From an uncultured Pelagibacteraceae bacterium (GTDB lineage: Bacteria > Pseudomonadota > Alphaproteobacteria > Pelagibacterales > Pelagibacteraceae): DNA of 64,000 nt. Position numbers and translations under genes: made by a program. Each line of letters opens with the position of its first letter. Position 1 is the stretch's first letter. Below, piece by piece: positions 37,698-46,949 of this stretch. The notes below the pieces were generated by a model. The model searched no databases. It saw only the letters and a list, made by a program, of their open reading frames with translations, and was not told the origin of the DNA. The stretch is from the NCBI GenBank assembly GCA_902605035.1, contig CACLBB010000005.1, forward strand, positions 17,899-81,898. Direction: 5' to 3'.

Positions 37698-38763
37698 TTT
37701 AAAAAAATTCAACTTACGACTTAACAAAGAGATTCCAGTTGATGAATTTTTTGATAAGATTTTATACCAACCTTACTCGGGATATTATGCTAATAAATTG
37801 CCTTTTGGTAGAAAAGGGGATTTTATTACAGCCCCCACCATTTCTAATTTATTTTCTGAAATAGTTGCAATTTGGTTCGTGTCTACTTGGGAAAAATTAG
37901 GAAAACCCAAACACTTCAATTTAGTCGAGCTTGGTCCAGGAGATGGAAGCTTAACTAACGTAATTATTCAAACTTTTAAAAAATTTCCAGAGTTAAATAA
38001 GGCAACAAAGATATTTCTTTATGAGAAAAGTAAATTTTTAAAAAAAATACAAAAAAACAAAATTAAAAACAATAAAGTAAAATGGATAAACAACTTCGAT
38101 ATTATAAAAAAAGGTCCCATTATTTTTTTTGGAAACGAATTTTTTGATGCTATTCCAATTAAACAATTTATAAAAAAAAATCATAAATATAAAGAAAAGT
38201 GTTATTTAATTGATGATAAAGTTTTAAAAGAAAAATACCGAATAGCTTCAAATGAAGATATTTCTAAAATAAAAACATTTAAAGTGTTAAGTAAATCAAA
38301 ATTTATTGAATTTCCAAAATTAGGTTTAATTGAATTAGACAAAATTATCAAAAAAATTTTAACTCTTTCTGGTGGTATTTTGCTTATTGATTACGGGTAT
38401 GTAAATGAAATTAAAGAAAATACTATTCAAGCTGTAATGAAAAATAAAAAGATGAAAATGGACAAATTAATAAAAAATCTTGGGAAAGTAGACATTACAT
38501 CTCTTGTTAATTTCAGTCTCTTGAATGAATATTTTTCCAAAAAAAATTTAAAAGTAAAAAATATAGTTTCTCAAAAGTTTTTTCTTGAAAAAATGGGAAT
38601 AATTGAAAGGGTTAAAATACTTGAAAAAAGAATGAATGTTAAAGAAAAAAATTACATGTCTCAAACTCTTACTAGACTTCTAGATGAAAAATTTATGGGA
38701 AAATTATTTAAAGTAATCTTTGCTTTTAAAAGTAAGAGAGAAAACTTTTTAGGATTTAATTAA
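37687..38763 (+). CDS. MidA/NDUFAF7-family SAM-dependent methyltransferase
   Basis: The 358-residue protein matches the family of the complex I assembly arginine methyltransferase NDUFAF7 (DUF185). It has the YYANKLPFGRKGDFITAPTIS segment near residue 32, then the SAM loop NLVELGPGDGSL near residue 78, FFGNEFFDAIPIKQF near 160 and LLIDYGY near 238. In mitochondria NDUFAF7 dimethylates an arginine of the 49-kDa complex I subunit. Alphaproteobacterial homologues may do the same, which is inference. It lies between lgt and pgeF with overlapping ends, a common alphaproteobacterial order. Confidence 0.88.
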   Translation: MKTNLKKFNLRLNKEIPVDEFFDKILYQPYSGYYANKLPFGRKGDFITAPTISNLFSEIVAIWFVSTWEKLGKPKHFNLVELGPGDGSLTNVIIQTFKKFPELNKATKIFLYEKSKFLKKIQKNKIKNNKVKWINNFDIIKKGPIIFFGNEFFDAIPIKQFIKKNHKYKEKCYLIDDKVLKEKYRIASNEDISKIKTFKVLSKSKFIEFPKLGLIELDKIIKKILTLSGGILLIDYGYVNEIKENTIQAVMKNKKMKMDKLIKNLGKVDITSLVNFSLLNEYFSKKNLKVKNIVSQKFFLEKMGIIERVKILEKRMNVKEKNYMSQTLTRLLDEKFMGKLFKVIFAFKSKRENFLGFN

Positions 38764-39524
38764 TGTTTTATTCAAAGAAATTAAAAAAATTTAAGACATT
38801 AAAACACTGTTTTTTTTCAAAGAATACTGGTTTTTCGAAAGGAATTTATAAAAGTTTAAATTGCGGCAGGGGTTCAAAGGACAAAAAAAAAAATGTTTAT
38901 AGAAATTTATCTTTAGTATCACAAAAAATGAATGTCGATAAAAATAAACTTTTATTAATGCATCAGACGCATAGCAACAAGGTAATACTTATTAATTCAA
39001 AAAATAGAAATTTAAAAAGATTTGTTTCGGATGCAATTATTACAAAATTGAGGGGATATGCCTTAGGAGTTGTAACTGCGGATTGTGTTCCAATTCTTCT
39101 TTATGACTTAAGGAGTCAAATGATAGCTTGTATACACGCGGGCTGGAAAGGAGCTTTTTCAGGAATAATTGAGAATACAATAAAAAAATTTAAAAGTAGC
39201 AATCAAATTTATGCTTCGATAGGACCTTGTATTGGAAAAAAGAGTTATGAAGTAGATCTTAAATTTTATAAAAAATTTATAATGAAATCTAAAAATAACT
39301 CTGTCTATTTTCAAAGTAAAAACAAGAAAAAAAAATTATTTGATTTAAGAAGATATGTTCAAGATAAATTGATTAAATATAACATAAATATCGATCACGT
39401 GCGTTATGATACCTTTAAAGAAAAAAGTAAGTTCTTTAGTTATAGAAGATCAATGTTATCGGGAGAAAATGATTATGGTAGATGTATTTCTGTTATTAGT
39501 TTGACAAAGTTTAGCCAAAATTAA
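38763..39524 (+). CDS. pgeF: Multicopper polyphenol oxidoreductase/PgeF (YfiH) family protein
   Basis: The 253-residue protein shows the YfiH/laccase-domain blocks: CFFSKNTGFSKGIYKSLNCG near the N-terminus, LLMHQTHSNKV near residue 60, VVTADCVPILLYD near 101, CIHAGWKGAFSGI near 122 and ASIGPCIGKKSYEV near 150. PgeF removes erroneous L-Ser from muropeptide precursors in E. coli; other members are reported as purine nucleoside phosphorylases. The zinc ligands His (HQTH), Cys (ADC) and His (HAGW) are kept. It follows midA with a 1-bp stop/start overlap. Confidence 0.9.
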   Translation: MFYSKKLKKFKTLKHCFFSKNTGFSKGIYKSLNCGRGSKDKKKNVYRNLSLVSQKMNVDKNKLLLMHQTHSNKVILINSKNRNLKRFVSDAIITKLRGYALGVVTADCVPILLYDLRSQMIACIHAGWKGAFSGIIENTIKKFKSSNQIYASIGPCIGKKSYEVDLKFYKKFIMKSKNNSVYFQSKNKKKKLFDLRRYVQDKLIKYNINIDHVRYDTFKEKSKFFSYRRSMLSGENDYGRCISVISLTKFSQN

Positions 39525-39541
39525 TCACTATATTTTAAATT

Positions 39542-39557
39542 GTTAAAGCTCTTTAAC
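39542..39557. repeat. Inverted repeat with boxA-like sequence between pgeF and prs
   Basis: GTTAAAG and CTTTAAC form 7-bp complementary arms around CT. The plus strand reads GCTCTTTAAC here, identical to the core of the enterobacterial boxA antitermination element. No T-run follows, so it does not look like an intrinsic terminator. Function is unknown; operator, pause site or chance are all possible. Confidence 0.35.
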
Positions 39558-39608
39558 TAAAAATCTTCAACAACCGTAAAAATGATAAAAACAAAATTCT
39601 AATTTGGT

Positions 39609-39637
39609 TTGAAAACATTAAGAAATAATTGTATAAG
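39609..39637 (+). promoter_or_regulatory. Predicted sigma-70 promoter of prs
   Basis: TTGAAA (39609-39614) and TATAAG (39632-39637) are separated by 17 bp, each matching 5/6 consensus bases. The start of transcription would fall near 39644, only about five bases before the prs ATG, implying a nearly leaderless mRNA. Confidence 0.65.
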
Positions 39638-39648
39638 TAATTACCTTC

Positions 39649-40581
39649 ATGAAAATTTTATCTGGAACTAGCAATTTAAAACTTAGTAAAGATATTTCAA
39701 AAAAATTAAAACTTAAATTAGTTAATAGTAACATTAAAAGATTTGCAGATGGTGAAATCTATGTAGAGATAAACGAAAATATTAGAGGAAATAGTGTTTT
39801 CGTAATTCAATCTACTTCAAATCCTGCCAATGATAATTTAATGGAACTTCTTCTGGTTATAGACGCTTTAAAAAGATCATCTGCTAAAAATGTGACAGCG
39901 GTAATTCCCTATTTTGGATACGCAAGACAAGACAGAAAAGTTGCACCAAGAACATCAATCTCTGCAAAAGTTGTAGCTAATCTTATTACCAATGCCGGGG
40001 CAAGTAGAGTTGTAACAGTAGACTTGCATGCTGGACAAATTCAAGGATTTTTTGATATGCCAGTTGACAACTTGTTTACAACACCTCTTTTTGCTAAATA
40101 TATAAAAAGAAAATTTAATAATAAAAAGTTAATATGTGTATCTCCTGATGTAGGAGGCGTTCAAAGAACTAGGGGTTTGGCCACGAGAATAAAAGCTGAT
40201 CTTGCAATTATAGATAAAAGAAGACCTTCTCCTGGTAAATCCCAGGTAATGAACATTATTGGAAATGTTAAAAACAAAACTTGTATAATTGTTGATGACA
40301 TAATTGATAGCGGCGGAACAATAGTTAACGCTGTGGATGCACTTAAAAGAAGTGGTGCTAATGAGGTTTATGTTTTTATTACTCATGCAGTTTTAAGTGG
40401 AGATGCTGTTAAAAAAATTAAAAATTCTAAAATAAAAAAACTCATAATAACTGATACAATTGATAATTCCCAAAAAATTAAAAATAACAACAAAATAGAG
40501 GTCTTATCTATCTCTTCTTTAATGTCAGAAGCGATAAAAAGAATAGCTAATTCAAATTCTGTATCAGATTTATTTAATTAA
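39649..40581 (+). CDS. prs: Ribose-phosphate pyrophosphokinase
   Basis: Prs makes phosphoribosyl pyrophosphate from ribose 5-phosphate and ATP for nucleotide, histidine and tryptophan synthesis. The 310-residue protein has the family landmarks RFADGEIYVEINENIRG, the ATP-binding PYFGYARQDRK near residue 90, the VDLHAGQIQGFFD segment near residue 125, and the PRPP loop VDDIIDSGGTIVNA near 215. Length is standard. It is preceded by a good promoter and followed by rplY after 53 bp. Confidence 0.97.
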   Translation: MKILSGTSNLKLSKDISKKLKLKLVNSNIKRFADGEIYVEINENIRGNSVFVIQSTSNPANDNLMELLLVIDALKRSSAKNVTAVIPYFGYARQDRKVAPRTSISAKVVANLITNAGASRVVTVDLHAGQIQGFFDMPVDNLFTTPLFAKYIKRKFNNKKLICVSPDVGGVQRTRGLATRIKADLAIIDKRRPSPGKSQVMNIIGNVKNKTCIIVDDIIDSGGTIVNAVDALKRSGANEVYVFITHAVLSGDAVKKIKNSKIKKLIITDTIDNSQKIKNNNKIEVLSISSLMSEAIKRIANSNSVSDLFN

Positions 40582-40584
40582 CAC

Positions 40585-40613
40585 TTGTTTTATTAAATAA
40601 CTTGAGTTATATA
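40585..40613 (+). promoter_or_regulatory. Possible promoter of rplY-pth-ychF
   Basis: TTGTTT (40585-40590) and TATATA (40608-40613) lie 17 bp apart in the only spacer before rplY. The -35 match is weak (3/6) and the region AT-rich, so this is a tentative call. Confidence 0.35.
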
Positions 40614-40634
40614 GCTTTTCCAATAAAAAATTAA

Positions 40635-41405
40635 ATGAGCAACTTAAAAGCAATAAAAAGAGACAGCGCTTCTTCTGGTTCGACTAATAGGTTGAGAGAG
40701 AAAGGATTAATTCCAGCAATTTTATACGGTGGAAAAAACCCTAATCAGAAAATTTCTATAGATAAAAAAGATATATCAAATATAATTAACTCAGAAACTT
40801 TTTTATCTAAAGTATTGGAAATAGATATAGAGGGGAAAAAAGAAAAAGTTTTACCAAGAGATGTAGCTTATCACGTGTTGTCAGAAGAACCTATTCATAT
40901 AGATTTTATGAGAGTAGTTTCTGGAAAAAAAATAGTTTTAGAAATTCCTGTTAAGTTTATTAATCATCCAGACTCTCCAGGATTAAAAAGAGGCGGAGTT
41001 CTCAATATAGTTAGAAGAAAAGTAGAATTAAGGTGTCCTGCAGAAAATATTCCAGATGATATTACCATAGACCTCACTGGGACAGATATAGGAACTAGTA
41101 TTAAGATTTCGTCAGTAAAACTTTCAGATAATGTTGTGCCTACAATTATTGATAGAGATTTTGTAATCGCTACAGTAGCAGCTCCAACAATTATAAAAGA
41201 ACCAGAAAAACCAGCTGAGGAGACAGCTGAGGGGGCAGAAGGAGAAACACCTGCTGAAGGCGCAGAAGTAGCTTCTAAAGATGGAGATCCAGCAAAAAAA
41301 GATGACAAAGGAAAAGAAGCAGCAGCTGGAGATAAAAAAGGTGCAGGAGATAAAAAACTCGAAGAAAAAAAAGCTCCTGAAAAAAAACCAGCTGAAAAGA
41401 AATAA
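40635..41405 (+). CDS. rplY: 50S ribosomal protein L25 (CTC form) with long low-complexity tail
   Basis: L25 binds 5S rRNA in the large subunit. The first about 90 residues form the L25 domain (SGSTNRLREKGLIPAILYGG, HIDFMRV), followed by the beta-barrel CTC/TL5 domain up to about residue 185. The last about 65 residues are almost only Ala, Glu, Lys, Pro, Gly and Asp, an extension common in alphaproteobacterial L25. Its composition raises the local GC content well above the surroundings. pth follows 5 bp later, the usual rplY-pth-ychF order. Confidence 0.95.
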   Translation: MSNLKAIKRDSASSGSTNRLREKGLIPAILYGGKNPNQKISIDKKDISNIINSETFLSKVLEIDIEGKKEKVLPRDVAYHVLSEEPIHIDFMRVVSGKKIVLEIPVKFINHPDSPGLKRGGVLNIVRRKVELRCPAENIPDDITIDLTGTDIGTSIKISSVKLSDNVVPTIIDRDFVIATVAAPTIIKEPEKPAEETAEGAEGETPAEGAEVASKDGDPAKKDDKGKEAAAGDKKGAGDKKLEEKKAPEKKPAEKK

Positions 41406-41410
41406 ATTAT

Positions 41411-41983
41411 ATGCTTTTACTTGTTGGATTAGGAAATCCAGGTTCTAATTACACTAATACTAGACACAACATCGGCTTTAAAATCATCGATGCAATTAAT
41501 TCTCATTTTAAACTATCCAAACAAAAACCAAAATTTAAGGGATTGCTCACAACTGGAAATATAGAGTCGAAGAAAATTTATGCCATCAAGCCACTCACAT
41601 TTATGAATAATTCTGGAACGGCAATAAAAGAATTAATAGATTATTTTAAAATTGATGCCAAAGATGTATTTGTTTTCCATGATGATTTAGATATAGATTT
41701 TGGGAAAATTAAAGCAAAATTCGGAGGAGGCAGTGCTGGACATAATGGGATAGACTCAATTGATAAATTTATAGGGAAAGATTATTCGAGAGTTCGAATT
41801 GGAATTGGTCATCCTAAACAAAAAAAAAGTGTTAATAACCATGTTCTAGAAGATTTTAAGGAAGACGAGGAAGAGAAAATTAAAGAGATAACTGATAATA
41901 TTGTAAAATTAATACCTACACTTATAGAAAAAAAAATAGATTTATTTTCAAGTAAAGTAAATCAAAACCTTAATGGGATTTAA
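41411..41983 (+). CDS. pth: Peptidyl-tRNA hydrolase
   Basis: Pth recycles peptidyl-tRNAs released from stalled ribosomes. The 190-residue protein has the catalytic region LVGLGNPGSNYTNTRHNIGF (catalytic His at the end), KPLTFMNNSGTAI near residue 60, FHDDLDIDFGKIKAKFGGGSAGHNGIDSI with the active Asp and conserved His, and VRIGIGHP. All key residues are present. It overlaps ychF by 11 bp. Confidence 0.96.
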   Translation: MLLLVGLGNPGSNYTNTRHNIGFKIIDAINSHFKLSKQKPKFKGLLTTGNIESKKIYAIKPLTFMNNSGTAIKELIDYFKIDAKDVFVFHDDLDIDFGKIKAKFGGGSAGHNGIDSIDKFIGKDYSRVRIGIGHPKQKKSVNNHVLEDFKEDEEEKIKEITDNIVKLIPTLIEKKIDLFSSKVNQNLNGI

Positions 41984-43043
41984 ATGTGGTATTGTTGGAC
42001 TTCCTAATGTTGGTAAGTCTACGCTGTTTAATGCTTTAACGGCCTCTAAAAATGCCGAAGCTGCAAATTTTCCCTTTTGCACAATAGATCCAAATATTGG
42101 GATAGTAGATGTAGTTGACAAAAGATTAGATCAGCTATCAGAGTTATCTAAATCAAAGAAAAAAATTTATACAAATATTACATTTGTTGATATCGCAGGT
42201 TTGGTAAAAGGTGCCTCTAAAGGAGAGGGTTTAGGAAACAAATTTTTATCACATATTAGAGAAGTCGATGCGATAATACATTTGGTAAGATGTTTTGAGT
42301 CTGAAAAAATAACTCATGTGAATTCAGAAATTAATCCATTGAACGATCTAGATACAATTAACACTGAAATTAAATTATCAGATATCGATACGATACAAAA
42401 AAAACTTGAAAAAAGTAAAAAAAAACTACTTAAAAATACCGAAATAGAAATATTAGAAAGAAATCTTGATCAATTAAATCAAGGAAATGAAGTAGTTGTA
42501 GAAAATGAAATCGAGAAAAAATTTCTCTCAACTATAGGCTTACTGAGTATTAAACCTAAAATAATAGTTTGCAATATTGATGAAAGAAACTTAACTAAAG
42601 GAAACAAATTTACAGAAAATGTCAAATCTAAATACCTTAATGATAAAATTGTAATAATATGTGCTGATATCGAAGATCAGATTATGGGTTTAAACAAAGA
42701 TGAAAGAGAAATATTTATGAAAGAAGTAGGTCTTAAAAAAACTGGACTAAACCAATTAATAAAAGAAGGTTATGATCTTTTAGGTTTGGATACTTTTTTT
42801 ACCTCAGGCCCTGAAGAAAGTAGAGCCTGGACTATAAAAAAAAATACTTTGGCTCCAGACGCAGCAGGTGTAATACATTCTGATTTTGAAAAAAATTTTA
42901 TACGAGCTGAAGCAGTCTCATGTGAAGATTTTATAAGATACGGAAGTGCTGAAAAATGTAAAGAGAACGGAAAATTAAGAATTGAAGGTAAAGATTATGT
43001 AGTTAAAGATGGTGATGTTCTATATTTCAGAGTCAATTCTTGA
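41973..43043 (+). CDS. ychF: Ribosome-binding ATPase YchF (OLA1/Obg family)
   Basis: YchF is an Obg-family P-loop protein that prefers ATP over GTP and binds ribosomes. The 356-residue protein has the G1 loop GLPNVGKSTLFNAL, G3 FVDIAGLVKGASKGEGLGNKFL, and the altered G4-type motif CNIDERN rather than NKxD, in line with ATP preference. The C-terminal TGS domain contains RAEAVSCEDFIRYGS and ends [11 protein letters not shown]. The last 24 bp overlap the convergent cytochrome c1 gene. Confidence 0.95.
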   Translation: MGFKCGIVGLPNVGKSTLFNALTASKNAEAANFPFCTIDPNIGIVDVVDKRLDQLSELSKSKKKIYTNITFVDIAGLVKGASKGEGLGNKFLSHIREVDAIIHLVRCFESEKITHVNSEINPLNDLDTINTEIKLSDIDTIQKKLEKSKKKLLKNTEIEILERNLDQLNQGNEVVVENEIEKKFLSTIGLLSIKPKIIVCNIDERNLTKGNKFTENVKSKYLNDKIVIICADIEDQIMGLNKDEREIFMKEVGLKKTGLNQLIKEGYDLLGLDTFFTSGPEESRAWTIKKNTLAPDAAGVIHSDFEKNFIRAEAVSCEDFIRYGSAEKCKENGKLRIEGKDYVVKDGDVLYFRVNS

Positions 43044-43802
43044 CCAAATCTTTTTCATGCTTAAATAAACTAGTACAGTAAGAAGTATTAAATAAATTAT
43101 TACTTTTATCCCAGTTCTATGTCTTTCCTCTAGCTCAGGCTCTGCTGCCCAAGATAAAAAAGTAGTAACGTCTTTCGCCATTTGATCGACACTAGCTTCT
43201 GTGCCATCTGAATATTCTACAATGCCATCTAATAGTGGAGCCGACATTTTAATCTTATTGCCGATCATATACTTGTTATAATAAACACCATCATCAAGTT
43301 GCATTCCTGCTGGAGGCTCTTCATATCCAACCAATACTGAATAAATGTAATTCGATCCCCCTGGTCGAGCTTTGACTAAGACGGACATATCTGGAGGGTA
43401 AGCACCTCCATTAGCAGCTATAGAAGCGTTTACATTCGGGTAAGGACTTTTAAATTTATCTGATGGTCTTCCTGGCCTAGTAAACATTTCTCCTTGACTG
43501 TCAGGACCATCCTCTATTTCTACACTTGCGGCAATTGCTTTTACCTCTTCTAATGAAAATTCAGGCCCTCCAGGTTCACCTAAATTTCTATAGCTTAAAT
43601 ATTGCATTGAATGACACGATGAACATACTTCTTTATAAACTTGAAATCCTCTTTGAAGAGATGCTCTATCAAACTTGCCTGTTAAACCTTTGAAGCTCCA
43701 ATTTACTTTAATAGGATCGGTTTGCTCTGCTGTGTTTACTATATTAGGAAAAATTATTATTAAAAAAACACTAAATATTTTTGCTAGATTAAATTTTTCC
43801 AT
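43020..43802 (-). CDS. petC: Cytochrome c1 of the bc1 complex
   Basis: Cytochrome c1 accepts electrons from the Rieske protein and passes them to soluble or membrane cytochrome c. From the ATG at 43802 the product is 260 residues. It has a signal peptide (cleavage near VNTA), the heme c attachment site CSSCH with [21 protein letters not shown] near residue 55, conserved GGANY-type [15 protein letters not shown], an axial-Met region IKMSAPLL, and a C-terminal membrane anchor ([20 protein letters not shown]). The start overlaps the end of petB by 14 bp, and an upstream start at 43835 is less likely because it would precede a good signal peptide. Confidence 0.95.
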   Translation of the reverse strand: MEKFNLAKIFSVFLIIIFPNIVNTAEQTDPIKVNWSFKGLTGKFDRASLQRGFQVYKEVCSSCHSMQYLSYRNLGEPGGPEFSLEEVKAIAASVEIEDGPDSQGEMFTRPGRPSDKFKSPYPNVNASIAANGGAYPPDMSVLVKARPGGSNYIYSVLVGYEEPPAGMQLDDGVYYNKYMIGNKIKMSAPLLDGIVEYSDGTEASVDQMAKDVTTFLSWAAEPELEERHRTGIKVIIYLILLTVLVYLSMKKIWSRIDSEI

Positions 43803-45051
43803 TATCTTTTTTCGCAAGAGACAGTTCGGCTCCACCGCCTAATACTGGTTCTGAAATACTCATAGGTATAGGTTCGGTTTTTTCAAATAAGCCTACGAGC
43901 GGCATAACTACTATAAAATGTAAGAAATAATATATTGTACCTACTCTAGCTAGAACTAAATATATTCCTTCAGCTGGCATTGCTCCAACATAACCAAGCA
44001 TTAAAACATCTATCACAAATATCCAATAAAACTGTCTATAAATAGGTCTAAACACTGCTGATCTAACTTTTGATGTGTCTAGCCAAGGTAAAACAAATAA
44101 AATAAAAATTGCTCCAAACATTAATATCACGCCTCCTAGTTTGTCTGGAACAGATCTTAAAATTGCGTAAAAAGGTAAAAGGTACCACTCTGGAACTATA
44201 TGTGCAGGTGTTACCAGCGGATTAGCAGGAATATAATTATCAGAGTGACCTAAAACATTTGGTGTAAAAAATACGAACCCTGCAAACACAATCATGAACA
44301 AAAGTAATGCAAAGGCATCTTTAATAGTAATATAGGGATGAAAAGGTACAGTGTCTTTTGAAGGTTTTTTGATATCTATTCCAACGGGGTTATTGTTTCC
44401 TGGAACATGCAGTGCCCAAATATGTAATACAACTAATCCAAGAATTAAAAAAGGTATTAGGTAATGTAGACTAAAAAATCTAGTTAAAGTTGGGTTGTCT
44501 ACAGAATACGCCCCCCATAACCAAGTTGTTATACTATCTCCGACCAAAGGGATAGCGCTGAATAAATTAGTAATAACTGTAGCTCCCCAAAAACTCATTT
44601 GTCCCCAAGGTAGTACGTAACCCATAAAGGCTGCAGCCATCATTAGTAGATAAATCATTAAACCTATAATCCATATTACTTCTCTCGGAGATTTATAAGA
44701 ACCGTAAAAGAGTGATCTGAAAATATGAATATATACTGCTAAAAAAAACATTGAAGCACCGTTACTATGAATATACCGTATTAACCATCCGTAATTAACA
44801 TCACGCATAATATGTTCCACACTTGCAAATGCTAGATCTGCATGAGCAACATAATGCATAGCTAAAACAATGCCTGTGATAATCTGTGTTAATAAACAAA
44901 AAGTAAGTATTCCTCCAAAAGTCCACCAGTAATTTAAATTCTTGGGAGTTGGGTAATCAGTTAAGTGTGCGCCTAAAGTTAATAGCGGTAAGCGATCATT
45001 TAACCATTTTCCAGCTTTAGACTTTGGCTTATATTCTTCATGTCCACTCAT
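43789..45051 (-). CDS. petB: Cytochrome b of the bc1 complex
   Basis: Cytochrome b holds the two b hemes and both quinone sites of complex III. The 420-residue protein has eight predicted transmembrane helices and the canonical blocks [58 protein letters not shown] (Qo site cd1 helix), [14 protein letters not shown], and the Qo-site PEWY motif in [15 protein letters not shown]. The heme-ligand His pairs fall in helices B and D as expected. It lies between the Rieske gene (6-bp gap) and petC. Confidence 0.97.
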   Translation of the reverse strand: MSGHEEYKPKSKAGKWLNDRLPLLTLGAHLTDYPTPKNLNYWWTFGGILTFCLLTQIITGIVLAMHYVAHADLAFASVEHIMRDVNYGWLIRYIHSNGASMFFLAVYIHIFRSLFYGSYKSPREVIWIIGLMIYLLMMAAAFMGYVLPWGQMSFWGATVITNLFSAIPLVGDSITTWLWGAYSVDNPTLTRFFSLHYLIPFLILGLVVLHIWALHVPGNNNPVGIDIKKPSKDTVPFHPYITIKDAFALLLFMIVFAGFVFFTPNVLGHSDNYIPANPLVTPAHIVPEWYLLPFYAILRSVPDKLGGVILMFGAIFILFVLPWLDTSKVRSAVFRPIYRQFYWIFVIDVLMLGYVGAMPAEGIYLVLARVGTIYYFLHFIVVMPLVGLFEKTEPIPMSISEPVLGGGAELSLAKKDNGKI

Positions 45052-45057
45052 ATTGTT

Positions 45058-45579
45058 TTATCCAATTTTAATTGTGTTGTTATCTACAAATTCAAATTTA
45101 GGTATTTCCATATTTTTTGGAGCAGGTCCCTTTCTTATTCTGCCTGAAAGGTCATAGTGAGAACCATGACACGGACAAAACCAACCTTTATAGTCTCCTT
45201 TGTCTTTTAACGGAACACACCCTAAATGGGTACAAACTCCTAACATTACTAACCATTCATCTTTTCCTTCTTTTACTCTTTCTTCATCCTTTTGAGGATC
45301 AGGCAAATCGTCCATGCTTACAGCTCTAGCCTCGGCTATTTCGTCTTGAGTTCTTCTTTTTAGAAAAACTGGTTTTCCTCTCCAGAGAACAGTTATAGAT
45401 TTACCTGGTTCAACCTGACTTATATCTACTTCAGTGGTGGCTAAAGCTTGCTGAGCTTTATCAGGATTCATTTGATCTATAAGAGGCCAAACTACCGCTC
45501 CTAAACCTACTGCGCCAACTGTATAGCTCGCGGTAAATAAAAAGTCTCTTCGTTTTACGTTTTTTTCTTCTTTGCTCAT
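45058..45579 (-). CDS. petA: Rieske iron-sulphur protein of the bc1 complex
   Basis: The 173-residue protein begins with a twin-arginine-type anchor (RRDFLFTASYTVGAVGLGAVVWPLI) that remains as the membrane anchor. The C-terminal soluble domain holds the 2Fe-2S ligands in CTHLGC and CPCHGSHYD. Together with petB and petC on the same strand it forms the full three-subunit bacterial bc1 complex (quinol to cytochrome c electron transfer with proton translocation). It diverges from trmL over a 98-bp spacer, the likely promoter region, where I could not identify a convincing -35/-10 pair. Confidence 0.97.
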   Translation of the reverse strand: MSKEEKNVKRRDFLFTASYTVGAVGLGAVVWPLIDQMNPDKAQQALATTEVDISQVEPGKSITVLWRGKPVFLKRRTQDEIAEARAVSMDDLPDPQKDEERVKEGKDEWLVMLGVCTHLGCVPLKDKGDYKGWFCPCHGSHYDLSGRIRKGPAPKNMEIPKFEFVDNNTIKIG

Positions 45580-45677
45580 TTATGTATGTGTTTATAATGT
45601 AATTATTAAATAAGACTAAATAATTCTATTTTCTAGGGTCAGAATGACACATAAATATAGTAAATTAGGGCTAAATA

Positions 45678-46121
45678 ATGCACATAGCACTATATAAACC
45701 GGACATACCTCAAAACACTGCAGCTATAATTAGATTGAGCGCGTGTTTGAATTTTAAAGTCCATATTATTGAACCTTGTGGCTTTAATTTAAGTGACCCA
45801 AGATTTAAAAGAGTGGTAATGGATTATATTGGTTTAAGTAAAATCCTTAAATACGAAGACTATGATATATTTGTTAAAAAGAACAAAAAATCAAGAATAA
45901 TTCTCATGACAACTAAAGCAAAAAAATCTTATTTAAATTTCAGATTTAAAAAACAAGATATCTTATTATTTGGAAGGGAAAGCGCTGGAGTTCCTGAAGA
46001 CTTACACAATACAATAAGAAATAAACTTAAAATTCCATTACATAAAAAAGCAAGGTCTCTTAACGTAGCTATGAGTGTTGCTATTGCTATTTCTGAGGCA
46101 TTAAGACAAAATAAACTTTAA
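45678..46121 (+). CDS. trmL: tRNA (cytidine/uridine-2'-O-)-methyltransferase TrmL (SPOUT family)
   Basis: The 147-residue protein is a minimal SPOUT methyltransferase. It has the N-terminal ALYKPDIPQNTAAIIRLSACL (motif 1), LLFGRESAGVPEDLH (motif 2) and the C-terminal RSLNVAMSVAIAISEALRQ (motif 3) that form the trefoil knot. TrmL 2'-O-methylates the wobble base of tRNA-Leu isoacceptors with SAM. All diagnostic motifs are intact. hemF follows after 3 bp. Confidence 0.95.
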   Translation: MHIALYKPDIPQNTAAIIRLSACLNFKVHIIEPCGFNLSDPRFKRVVMDYIGLSKILKYEDYDIFVKKNKKSRIILMTTKAKKSYLNFRFKKQDILLFGRESAGVPEDLHNTIRNKLKIPLHKKARSLNVAMSVAIAISEALRQNKL

Positions 46122-46124
46122 AAA

Positions 46125-46949
46125 ATGATAAACACAAATTTTAAAAAAAAAATGGTAGATAGCTGGTTTTCATATTTGCAAAGTCAAATATGTAAAGAAT
46201 TCGAAATTATAGAGACAAGTAATAAAAAATTTAAAAAGAGAATTTGGAGGAAGCCAATTATTAAAGAAGGAGGTGGAACTGCTTTTTTATTAACCGAAGG
46301 AAATGTATTTGAAAAAGTAGGAGTAAATAAATCTACAGTTTCTGGAAAGTTTGAAAAAAAATTTAGATCAAAAATACCAGGAACCAAAAAAAGTGGAAAA
46401 TATTGGGCTTCTGGTATTTCAGTGGTCGCTCATATGAAAAATCCTAAAATTCCTGCTATACATTTTAATACTAGATATATAGTAACCTCAAAAGAATGGT
46501 TTGGAGGAGGAATGGATGTTACTCCAAGTCATAATGATAAAAAAGAAAAATTATTAGTTCATAAAACACTTAAAAATATTTGTATCAAAAATAAAAAAGA
46601 TTATTCTAAATATAAAAAATGGTGTGACGAATATTTTTATTTGCCTCACAGAAGTGAAGCAAGAGGAATAGGAGGAATTTTTTTCGATTATGAAACAAAA
46701 GATTGGAACAAAAATTTTAAATTTGTGAGAGAACTTGGTTTAACATTTATAGACTTATCAAAGCAGTTAGTTGAAAATAAAATAAATTTAAAATGGACAA
46801 AAAATGATAAAAAAAAACAACTATTAAAACGTGGAAGATATGTCGAGTTTAATCTCTTATTTGATAGAGGAACAAAATTTGGTTTAAATACTGGAGGTAA
46901 TGTTGAGTCTATTTTGATGTCTCTTCCTCCTCAAGCTAACTGGGAATAA
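46125..46949 (+). CDS. hemF: Oxygen-dependent coproporphyrinogen-III oxidase
   Basis: HemF converts coproporphyrinogen III to protoporphyrinogen IX using oxygen in heme synthesis. The 274-residue protein shows the family landmarks: GGGTAFLLTEGNVFEKVGVN near residue 45, the signature segment HFNTRYIV near 115 and WFGGGMDVTPSH near 127. FYLPHRSEARGIGGIFFDY (conserved His and Arg) and ESILMSLPPQANWE complete the set. The requirement for O2 fits an aerobic lifestyle. greA starts directly at the next base. Confidence 0.96.
   Translation: MINTNFKKKMVDSWFSYLQSQICKEFEIIETSNKKFKKRIWRKPIIKEGGGTAFLLTEGNVFEKVGVNKSTVSGKFEKKFRSKIPGTKKSGKYWASGISVVAHMKNPKIPAIHFNTRYIVTSKEWFGGGMDVTPSHNDKKEKLLVHKTLKNICIKNKKDYSKYKKWCDEYFYLPHRSEARGIGGIFFDYETKDWNKNFKFVRELGLTFIDLSKQLVENKINLKWTKNDKKKQLLKRGRYVEFNLLFDRGTKFGLNTGGNVESILMSLPPQANWE

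Noticed and set aside
39542..39557. Intrinsic terminator after pgeF
   Set aside because: The hairpin is AT-rich with a two-base loop and is not followed by a T-run on either strand.
40964..41308. 114-aa minus-strand frame within rplY
   Set aside because: It is antisense to the low-complexity Ala/Glu tail of L25 and reads as low-complexity Ser/Ala; no start signal.
45580..45677. Promoters for the bc1 operon and trmL
   Set aside because: The divergent spacer must contain them, but only poor -35 matches exist for the AT-rich -10 candidates, so none is reported.
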